Positions 1 to 6,016 of a stretch of 7,628 nt of DNA are shown here, piece after piece. Under the pieces are notes generated by a model. It ran no database searches. It was not told the DNA's origin and worked only from the letters and a program-made list of their open reading frames with translations. The DNA is taken from NCBI GenBank assembly GCA_013349595.1, contig DUZI01000084.1, positions 1-7,628 of the forward strand. The letters are read 5' to 3'. Each line of letters begins with the position of its first letter. The stretch's first letter is position 1. The position numbers and the translations under genes were made by a program. Origin of the DNA: Nitrospirota bacterium (GTDB lineage Bacteria; Nitrospirota; Thermodesulfovibrionia; Thermodesulfovibrionales; Dissulfurispiraceae).

Positions 1-134
1 TAAAACTTGTAAAGGTTGAAACAAAAGAAAACATTCAAGCAGTTACAGGCGTGACCATTTCAAGTAGGGCAGTAACCGATGATGCTGTAAAAAATGCCCT
101 TGTTTTTTTAACAAAGACAGTAAAGGGAGGTTAA
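1..134 (+). CDS. rnfG: RnfG, electron transport complex FMN-binding subunit (C-terminal 43 complete codons only)
   Basis: Only the 3' end is present; the frame runs with codons from base 3 to a TAA at 132-134. RnfG is a single-pass membrane-anchored flavoprotein of the Rnf complex. Its FMN is attached covalently through a phosphoester bond to a Thr in an [S/T]GAT-type motif near the C-terminus. Here that motif reads AVTGVTISSRAV, with the expected flavin-bearing Thr at codon 54-56, so Val replaces the usual Ala of GAT. It is followed by a short helix (DDAVKNAL) and an end in KGG, as in other RnfG/NqrC C-termini. The strong ribosome binding site of rnfE lies within its last codons, and rnfE starts 5 nt after the stop. 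The assignment rests on the motif plus the rnfE-rnfA-rnfB genes that follow directly. Confidence 0.88.
   Translation, partial: KLVKVETKENIQAVTGVTISSRAVTDDAVKNALVFLTKTVKGG
125..130 (+). promoter_or_regulatory. Ribosome binding site of rnfE
   Basis: GGGAGG lies 9 nt before the ATG at 140 and inside the last codons of rnfG. It fixes the rnfE start and suggests that rnfE translation is tied to termination of rnfG. Confidence 0.8.
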
Positions 135-139
135 ACAAA

Positions 140-763
140 ATGTCCCACCATGAAATCAACTATAAAGATCTCATAATTAATGGCATTTTCAAGGAAAATA
201 CTATCTTCAAACTTGCCCTAAGTCTATGCCCTGCCATTGCCGTAACAAGTAACTTAAGAAATGGTGTATTGATGGGCATAGCAGTCTTGTTTGTTCAAGT
301 TATGGTCAATATAACCATTTCTCTAATGAGGCCTTTTATTCATCCAAGGATACGACTACCTATCTTCATGCTTGTTATCTCTGGTTGGGTTACTGTAACA
401 GACCTATTAATGGCAGCCTTTGCCCCTGATGCTTATAAGCAAATGGGATTATATATACAGCTCATCGTAGCCTTTGCCTCTATACTCGCAAGGGCTGAGA
501 TGTTTGCCAGCAAAAATACTGTAGTCCCTTCCATCTTTGATGGTATAGGTATGGGGACAGGTTTTTTATTTGCACTAACGGTTATAAGCTTCTTTAGGGA
601 ATTGCTTGGGAAGGGAACCCTTTGGGGGATTTCCATATTAAATGCAAAACCACTTCTTATAATGGTTTTACCTGCAGGTGGCTTTTTTGCAGTGGGCATA
701 TTAATGGCTCTTTTCAATTGGATTGATAAAAAATATCTTACATCATCCTCAACCCATCATTAG
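140..763 (+). CDS. rnfE: RnfE (RsxE), integral membrane subunit of the Rnf complex
   Basis: This 207-residue polytopic protein has about six membrane segments (roughly residues 22-40, 42-63, 73-95, 104-120, 137-153, 172-193), the usual size for RnfE/NqrD. RnfE pairs with RnfA in the membrane in an inverted-topology arrangement; together they hold an iron-sulfur cluster in mid-membrane and form part of the ion path. Family motifs include LSLCPAIAVTSNLRNG (27-42), ARAEMFASKN (117-126), DGIGMGTGF (134-142) and FFRELLGKGTLWG (151-163). Cys30 matches the first cluster ligand. The second ligand, normally in an IVTNC-ILGRAE context, is replaced: residues 109-120 read IVAFASILARAE, with Ala at 113, and the protein has no other Cys. 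The ATG start is supported by GGGAGG upstream. The Rnf assignment is secure; the missing Cys is a direct sequence observation whose effect is unknown. Confidence 0.96.
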   Translation: MSHHEINYKDLIINGIFKENTIFKLALSLCPAIAVTSNLRNGVLMGIAVLFVQVMVNITISLMRPFIHPRIRLPIFMLVISGWVTVTDLLMAAFAPDAYKQMGLYIQLIVAFASILARAEMFASKNTVVPSIFDGIGMGTGFLFALTVISFFRELLGKGTLWGISILNAKPLLIMVLPAGGFFAVGILMALFNWIDKKYLTSSSTHH

Positions 764-771
764 TAAGGAGG
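764..771 (+). promoter_or_regulatory. Ribosome binding site of rnfA
   Basis: TAAGGAGG begins right after the rnfE stop codon and lies 13 nt before the ATG at 785, a somewhat long spacer. An in-frame stop at 779-781 excludes any earlier start, so the ATG at 785 is the rnfA start. Confidence 0.75.
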
Positions 772-784
772 TAAAGTATAACAC

Positions 785-1372
785 ATGGAATTTTCAAGAC
801 TTTTTGAATTAATAATCTCAGCATCAATTATAAATAACTTTGTCTTCACAAGATTTCTTGGTCTTTGTATATTCTTTGGGGTATCTAAAAAGATGGAGAC
901 TGCTGTCGGAATGAGTATTACCTTTACAGCAGTGATGATGATTAGTGCAGCAATCAGTTGGTTTGTCTTTAATTTTCTAATGGTTCCACTTGATATCACT
1001 TTTTTAAAGATAATTATCTTCATTGGAATAGTAGCGGGTTTTGTTCAAGCCTCTGATACCATTATGCGTAAAGTAGCCCCTGCTTTATATTATAAGTTAG
1101 GTATATACCTTGCACTTATTTCAACAAATTGTATAATTTTGGCAGTTCCCTTAATAAATTCTGGAGAGAAATATAGTTTTATTGAAAGTATTGCCTTTGG
1201 TTTTGGTTCAGGGATTGGCTTTGCATTAGCACTTATAATAATGGCAAGTATAAGAGAAAGGCTCGAATTGGCTGAAGTCCCTAATGCCTTTAAGGGGACC
1301 CCTATTGCCTTTGTAGTCACTGGTCTTATCGCCCTTGCCTTTACTGGTTTTTCAGGGTTAATTACAATTTAG
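785..1372 (+). CDS. rnfA: RnfA (RsxA), integral membrane subunit of the Rnf complex
   Basis: This 195-residue, very hydrophobic protein has about six membrane segments and the normal RnfA/NqrE length. RnfA sits next to RnfE in the membrane and shares the intramembrane iron-sulfur cluster that passes electrons between the cytoplasmic and periplasmic sides. Recognisable motifs are NNFVFTRFLGLC (17-28), GVSKKMETAVGM (32-43), LALISTNCIILAVP (108-121) and RERLELAEVP (156-165), followed by a GTPIAFVVTGLIALAF-type last helix. Both expected cluster ligands are present, Cys28 and Cys116, unlike in the neighbouring RnfE. The gene lies 21 nt after rnfE, and rnfB starts 10 nt downstream. The family is unmistakable. 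It could only be confused with the paralogous NqrE, but there are no Nqr-specific genes here and RnfB follows. Confidence 0.96.
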   Translation: MEFSRLFELIISASIINNFVFTRFLGLCIFFGVSKKMETAVGMSITFTAVMMISAAISWFVFNFLMVPLDITFLKIIIFIGIVAGFVQASDTIMRKVAPALYYKLGIYLALISTNCIILAVPLINSGEKYSFIESIAFGFGSGIGFALALIIMASIRERLELAEVPNAFKGTPIAFVVTGLIALAFTGFSGLITI

Positions 1373-1382
1373 ACAATCTGAA

Positions 1383-2570
1383 ATGGATGAGTTATATAAG
1401 ATATTTAATTACCTTTTTGCATTATTAGATACTGCTCAGTATTTAATACCTTCTGTTGGTATTGGCGGTGGAATCGAGGCAAAAGAGAGCGTTGATTTTG
1501 CATCTGTGGTTCAATATACTCTCATCTTCCTTGCAGGCGTAGGTGTAATCTTTGGAATAGGACTTGCCTTAACAGCAAAAAAATTCTCTGTAAAAATTGA
1601 CCCACGAGTTGAAAAGGTTAAAGATGTCCTTGCCCATGCCCATTGCGGTGCCTGTGGGTATGCAGGTTGTGAGCAATATGCTGAGGCTGTAGTAAAAGAC
1701 CCTAATGTCTCACCAAATTTATGTATCCCAGCAGGTGCAAAGGGTGCCGAGGCAGTCGCCCTTATAACTGGCAAAAAGGCTGAAATTAGAGAAAAAGAAT
1801 TTTCAAGGATTTTCTGTCAAGGTGGATTGAATAATTCACAAAAAAGATCTGTCTATGAGGGTATCAAAGATTGTAGGGCAGTAATACTTGCAGGTGGTGG
1901 AGATAAATCTTGTCTTTATGGATGTCTCGGCTATGGGACTTGTGTAAGAGTATGCCCCTTTGATGCCATACACATGGGAGATAATGGGTTACCCATTGTA
2001 GATGAAAAAAAGTGCACAGGTTGCAAAAAATGTGAGTCTGCCTGTCCAAAAAAGGTCATAGAAATACTTCCTGCATCAAAACCTGTTATAGTAGCCTGTC
2101 ATTCTAAAGACAAAGGTATAGATACAAGAAAGTTCTGTCAAAGTGGTTGCATAGCATGTGGAATATGTGTAAAAATATGCCCCTATGAAGCCCCAAAAAT
2201 TGAAAAAAATCTATCAAGGATTGATTTAAATAAATGTAAGGTTTGTGGCATTTGTCTTACTAAATGTCCTACAAAGGCAATCGTTGATTTATTGCCTGAA
2301 AGGACTAAAGCCCATGTAATTACAGAAAAGTGTATTGGTTGTCAGGCATGTAAAAAGATTTGTCCTGTTGATGCAATTGAAGGTGAGGCAAAGCAAAAGC
2401 ATACTGTCAATCAAATTAAATGTATTGGCTGTGGTATTTGCACATCAAAATGCCCTGTACAGGCCATTGATGGCACCTTTAATGCAAAAGAAGTCTTTGA
2501 ATTAGCAGAAAAAAAGAAGTCCCGTTCAGCAAAGCAAAACACAAAGGAGGTCTCAAACAATGAAGCTTAA
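1383..2570 (+). CDS. rnfB: RnfB, multi-[4Fe-4S] ferredoxin subunit of the Rnf complex, extended form
   Basis: RnfB is the membrane-anchored iron-sulfur subunit at the cytoplasmic face, thought to receive electrons from or deliver them to ferredoxin. This version has 395 residues. Order: a 42-residue N-terminal stretch; one membrane helix (about 43-63) leading into AKKFSVKIDPRVE; the four-Cys cluster domain (C88, C91, C96, C114); conserved C145 and C164; an RnfB-type ferredoxin (C177, C181, C187, C191 with C211, C214, C217, C221); C240 and C252; a second ferredoxin (C256-C266 and C285-C295); and a third (C317-C327 and C347-C357). That gives motifs for about seven [4Fe-4S] clusters. The last pair, with its IEGEAKQKH linker, resembles the C-terminal ferredoxin of NuoF/HndC-type proteins. 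The lysine-rich tail overlaps the next gene. No Shine-Dalgarno is visible before the ATG. A GTG at 1506 (residue 42) would give the usual family N-terminus, so the start is uncertain. Confidence 0.95.
   Translation: MDELYKIFNYLFALLDTAQYLIPSVGIGGGIEAKESVDFASVVQYTLIFLAGVGVIFGIGLALTAKKFSVKIDPRVEKVKDVLAHAHCGACGYAGCEQYAEAVVKDPNVSPNLCIPAGAKGAEAVALITGKKAEIREKEFSRIFCQGGLNNSQKRSVYEGIKDCRAVILAGGGDKSCLYGCLGYGTCVRVCPFDAIHMGDNGLPIVDEKKCTGCKKCESACPKKVIEILPASKPVIVACHSKDKGIDTRKFCQSGCIACGICVKICPYEAPKIEKNLSRIDLNKCKVCGICLTKCPTKAIVDLLPERTKAHVITEKCIGCQACKKICPVDAIEGEAKQKHTVNQIKCIGCGICTSKCPVQAIDGTFNAKEVFELAEKKKSRSAKQNTKEVSNNEA
2543..2550 (+). promoter_or_regulatory. Ribosome binding site of the transglycosylase gene, inside rnfB
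   Basis: AAAGGAGG lies 9 nt before the ATG at 2560, within the coding end of rnfB. It is one of the strongest Shine-Dalgarno sequences in the window. It supports the 11-nt overlap between the two genes and hence coupled translation. Confidence 0.8.
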
Positions 2571-3993
2571 TCAATTAGGAAATAATTTATCATGTGCTTT
2601 GAAATACTTGTTTATTACAATATTGTGCCTCTTTATCTTTTCAAATGCCAATTTAACCTTTGCACAAGTTCAATCTCAGTCTTCAAGCAATTACATACTT
2701 TCAGTACATCCCCTAGAGGATTTAGAAAAGCCAGCATTACAAAAAATAGAATTAGAAGAACAAAAAGAACTAAAACTGAGTTATGCAGGTAAGAATGAAA
2801 GCCCTTCACTTGATATCTTAGAAAAAAATAGTTCAATAATACTACGCAACTCTGGACTTGAGATAGTTCAAGATAATACGGAGTCATCGAATATAATTCC
2901 CCCTTTAGGAATTCCTTACAGAGAAAATCCTATTGCATCAATGGCAATTAATAAAAATATTACCTTCTTTTCTGAAAGGCTTAAAGAGAGGTTCTCTATA
3001 TGGCTTGAGAGGTCAGCAAAATATCTTGAAATCATGAAAGATATACTAGATGAAAGGGGACTGCCTGAAGAATTAGTCTTTTTGCCAATCATAGAAAGTG
3101 GCTTTAACATGAATGCCTATTCAAGGGCAAGTGCAGTAGGGCCTTGGCAATTTATAGCAGGCACTGCAAAGAGATATGGTTTGACTATTGATTGGTGGCG
3201 TGATGAAAGGAAAGACCCAGTTAAATCAACAGAGGCAGCAGCAAGTTATCTAAGAGATTTATACAAGATGTTTGGCACATGGCCACTTGCCCTTGCAGCA
3301 TACAATGCAGGTGAAGGTAGGATAATGAGGGCTTTGAAAAAAACAGGTTCAGAAGATTACTGGAGTTTATTAAAGACAAAACAATTACACAATGAGACAA
3401 AACAGTATGTCCCTCGTTACATCGCTGCAACTAAAATAGCAAGGATGCCAAGTAATTATGGCTTTGAGGAACTTGAATATCACAAACCGCTTGAGTTTGA
3501 AGAGATTACCATAACTGAACCTCTTGACATTGAAGTAATTGCCCTTGCTGCTGAGACAACAGTGCAGAAAATTAAAGAATTAAATCCAGAACTTAGAAGG
3601 TGGTGTACCCCCCTTAATGTTAAAGAATATACTATAAGGGTACCTGTAAATAGTAAGGAACTTTTTTTTGAAAACCTTGATACCATCCCAAAAGATCAAA
3701 GGTTAAGTGTTGATAAATATGTAGTGCAAAAGGGTGATACAATCAAAAATATTGCCCAAAAGACTGGAATACCTTTTCAAGTCATTTTAATCATGAATTC
3801 CTTACAAGGTATTGAACGGCTTACACCAGGCGATAAAATCAACCTTCCTCCAAAGGATAAATTTGTCCTTGACCTTGATGACAGAAGGCAGGCAAAAAAG
3901 TCGTCTATAAACAAAGTCTCCTATAAAAAAACAGATAAAAAATCAAAAGACAAGACAAAAAAGAAAACTGCTAAAAAGAAAATGAAAACTTAA
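2560..3993 (+). CDS. Secreted MltD-like lytic transglycosylase (SLT domain, GH23-type, plus LysM)
   Basis: The enzyme is predicted to cleave the MurNAc-GlcNAc bond of peptidoglycan with formation of a 1,6-anhydro end, acting in the periplasm. The 477-residue protein starts with a signal peptide (about 1-35, hydrophobic core 17-29, likely cut after TFA). No lipobox is evident; the in-core Cys23 is not followed by a lipoprotein-like mature end. Residues 36-130 form a polar linker without a recognised domain. The SLT domain (about 145-300) has the catalytic Glu179 in FLPIIESGFN, then SAVGPWQF (191-198) and AAYNAGEGR (246-254). One LysM repeat (about 385-430: KYVVQKGDT ... LTPGDKINLP) should bind glycan. 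The last 32 residues are half lysine. E. coli MltD is a lipoprotein with two LysM repeats, so this is a related but distinct layout. The gene overlaps rnfB by 11 nt, so it shares the rnf transcript, although no functional link to Rnf is established. Confidence 0.92.
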   Translation: MKLNQLGNNLSCALKYLFITILCLFIFSNANLTFAQVQSQSSSNYILSVHPLEDLEKPALQKIELEEQKELKLSYAGKNESPSLDILEKNSSIILRNSGLEIVQDNTESSNIIPPLGIPYRENPIASMAINKNITFFSERLKERFSIWLERSAKYLEIMKDILDERGLPEELVFLPIIESGFNMNAYSRASAVGPWQFIAGTAKRYGLTIDWWRDERKDPVKSTEAAASYLRDLYKMFGTWPLALAAYNAGEGRIMRALKKTGSEDYWSLLKTKQLHNETKQYVPRYIAATKIARMPSNYGFEELEYHKPLEFEEITITEPLDIEVIALAAETTVQKIKELNPELRRWCTPLNVKEYTIRVPVNSKELFFENLDTIPKDQRLSVDKYVVQKGDTIKNIAQKTGIPFQVILIMNSLQGIERLTPGDKINLPPKDKFVLDLDDRRQAKKSSINKVSYKKTDKKSKDKTKKKTAKKKMKT

Positions 3994-4015
3994 AACTTAA
4001 CATATTTGCCTAAAC

Positions 4016-4705
4016 GTGCCAGAAAAATTACCCTTTATAATCGCATCAATCAGGGATGTTGATGTTATCGGAGAAAACAAAGAAATCATCTCTTTTGCTG
4101 ATATTATTGAGCTTCGTGTCGATTTATTTGTTACTTTACAAGAAGATTATTTAAAAAATACCTTTGAAAAGGCAGTATTCTTATTTAACAAGCCGATAAT
4201 CGGGACTATCAGAGATCCTTCTGAGGGTGGGAATAGACTTATTGAAGACAGACTCTCGTACTATTTATTAATTGAAAATTATATTACTTATGTCGATATT
4301 GAACTATCCCATAGTGATTTAATAAAGACCTTTAAATCAAAAACCTCCAATTCAGCTATAAAAACTATTGGCTCCTATCATAACTTTGAATCAACACCAG
4401 AGATTGAAGACATAGAAAAGATAATAGATTTAGCCAGGGGCATCCCTGTAGATATTATTAAAATTGCCACTATGTGTAATAGTAGTAAAGACTTACTAAA
4501 ACTCTTTGAAATTACGGATAGATACAAGGACAACAATATTATTACCATTTCGATGGGAAAGGCAGGATTTTTATCAAGGATATCTGCTTGGTTGTTTGGC
4601 TCTATTATGACCTATGGTCACATTGGCAACTCTACCGCCCCTGGACAGTTATCCGTTAAAGAACTTAATCATCACATCAGTTGGTTAAAAAAAATGATAA
4701 TTTAA
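4016..4705 (+). CDS. aroD: Type I 3-dehydroquinate dehydratase
   Basis: This cytoplasmic enzyme converts 3-dehydroquinate to 3-dehydroshikimate, step three of the shikimate route to aromatic amino acids, through a Schiff base. At 229 residues it has the usual type I length. The active-site signature is complete: ELRVD (32-36), GTIRDPSEGG (63-72), YVDIELS (92-98), the general base His122 in GSYHNFESTP, the Schiff-base Lys149 in DIIKIATM, ITISMGKAGFLSR (177-188), and the closing loop STAPGQLS (206-213). The GTG start at 4016 lies 22 nt after the transglycosylase stop and has no clear Shine-Dalgarno. It is preferred because the conserved first strand (FIIASI) begins seven residues in. No other shikimate gene is visible here. 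A TAA at 4703-4705 ends the gene 9 nt before the radical SAM start. Type II dehydratase (AroQ) is excluded by size and motifs. Confidence 0.95.
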   Translation: MPEKLPFIIASIRDVDVIGENKEIISFADIIELRVDLFVTLQEDYLKNTFEKAVFLFNKPIIGTIRDPSEGGNRLIEDRLSYYLLIENYITYVDIELSHSDLIKTFKSKTSNSAIKTIGSYHNFESTPEIEDIEKIIDLARGIPVDIIKIATMCNSSKDLLKLFEITDRYKDNNIITISMGKAGFLSRISAWLFGSIMTYGHIGNSTAPGQLSVKELNHHISWLKKMII

Positions 4706-4714
4706 TAATCTACC

Positions 4715-6016
4715 TTGAAGCCATCATTGCTGCTTGTAAATCCCTATATTTATGATTTTTCAGCCTTTAATCTTTGGGCATATCCACTTGGATTACTAAA
4801 AACTGCTGAGTTTCTCTCTAAATATGAAGTAGAAATCAAATTCATTGATTGCCTTGAGACAATAAAATACAAAGATTATTATGTAGGCAAATATAAATTT
4901 GAGAGGGTTGATAAACCTGCCTTACTAAAGCCAATAAAAAGAATTTATAAAAGATATGGCATCAGTGAAGAACTTTTTATTGAAAAACTTAAAAGTCAAG
5001 GACCTTTTGATATAGTTTTAATTACCTCTATCATGACCTATTGGTATCCTGGTGTGCAAAGGGTCATTGAATTGATAAAAAAAAACTACAAAGACATACC
5101 CATAATTTTAGGTGGGCTGTATCCAACACTTTATCATCAACATGCTATAAAACAATCAGGCGCAGACGCCATTTGTATAGGTAGATGTGAAGACTCTCTT
5201 GACTTGTTGATAAACTCTTTTGGCTTTAATTTAAAAAAAAAGACCCACCAAATTACCCCTTTTTATAAGCTATCGTACCCAAATCTTCGCCATTATGCAC
5301 CTTTGATAACCTCCTCTGGATGTCCCTTTAACTGTAGTTATTGTGCATCAAGTATATTGAATAAGTCATTTCAACAAAGGTCTGTTGATGATGTCATCAT
5401 AGACATAGAATGGTTTTACAATCATGGCTTTTCAGATATAGCCTTTTATGATGATGCCCTTTTAGTCAATCCTGAAAGTCATATAAAGGAAATTTTAAGA
5501 TATGTAATCAAAAAAAGACTTAATCTAAATTTTCATTGTCCAAATGGCTTACATGCAAAATACATTGATGAGGAACTTGCTGAATTAATGTGGAAATCTG
5601 GCTTTAAGACCTTAACATTAGGCTTTGAAACTGTAAATACTCAAAGACAATTAGAGACAGGCGGCAAAACAACAAGGGATAATCTAACGGCGGCAATCAG
5701 TAACCTCATATCTACAGGGTTTACAAAACAAAATATTGGAGTTTATTTGATGTATGGATTGATTAATCAACCAATTGAGGAAGTTAAAGAAGGCATAGCT
5801 TTTTTAAAAGACTTAAAGGTAAAAATCAATCTTACAGAATACTCACCTATCAAAGGGACAAAGATGTGGTCTCAATTAGTTGATGCAGGCATTTTAGATG
5901 ACCATACAGACCCAATTGTCGCCAATAATACAATATTTTCTGAATTATTTTGGGGCTATCCTGTTGAAACCATCCAAAGACTTAAACAAGAAGTCAAGGA
6001 ATATAATTCTCAATAA
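4715..6016 (+). CDS. Radical SAM protein with N-terminal B12-binding-like domain, function unknown
   Basis: The protein has 433 residues in two parts. Residues 1-165 form a Rossmann-like domain of the B12-binding type (SLLLVNP at the start, IILGGLYPTLYHQHA at 130-144, SGADAICIG). It lacks the cobalamin-ligating DxHxxG motif; the matching segment reads IMTYWYPG (106-113), so B12 may not bind. Residues about 190-385 form the radical SAM barrel with the cluster motif CPFNCSYC (C203, C207, C210), which binds a [4Fe-4S] cluster and cleaves S-adenosylmethionine. Further motifs are FYDDALLV (244-251), LGFETVN (302-308) and YSPIKGTKMW (376-385). No extra C-terminal cluster motif is visible. The TTG start at 4715 is chosen because in-frame stops lie at 4703-4708 and the first strand begins immediately. 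The family resembles widespread unassigned proteins of anaerobes; methylthiolation or lipid/glycan modification would be guesses. Its stop overlaps the flippase start. Confidence 0.9.
   Translation: MKPSLLLVNPYIYDFSAFNLWAYPLGLLKTAEFLSKYEVEIKFIDCLETIKYKDYYVGKYKFERVDKPALLKPIKRIYKRYGISEELFIEKLKSQGPFDIVLITSIMTYWYPGVQRVIELIKKNYKDIPIILGGLYPTLYHQHAIKQSGADAICIGRCEDSLDLLINSFGFNLKKKTHQITPFYKLSYPNLRHYAPLITSSGCPFNCSYCASSILNKSFQQRSVDDVIIDIEWFYNHGFSDIAFYDDALLVNPESHIKEILRYVIKKRLNLNFHCPNGLHAKYIDEELAELMWKSGFKTLTLGFETVNTQRQLETGGKTTRDNLTAAISNLISTGFTKQNIGVYLMYGLINQPIEEVKEGIAFLKDLKVKINLTEYSPIKGTKMWSQLVDAGILDDHTDPIVANNTIFSELFWGYPVETIQRLKQEVKEYNSQ

Noticed and set aside
785..1372. Nqr complex (NqrE/NqrD) instead of Rnf
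   Set aside because: The presence of RnfB with its cluster domains and the G-E-A-B order are specific to Rnf; Nqr has NqrF instead and no RnfB.
433..1774. Several minus-strand open frames opposite rnfE, rnfA and rnfB
   Set aside because: They lie wholly or almost wholly opposite strongly conserved rnf genes, show no family motifs, and are explained as antisense shadows.
3994..4015. Possible terminator or promoter between the transglycosylase and aroD
   Set aside because: The 22-nt gap has no inverted repeat, T-run or recognisable promoter boxes; it looks like an ordinary operon spacer.
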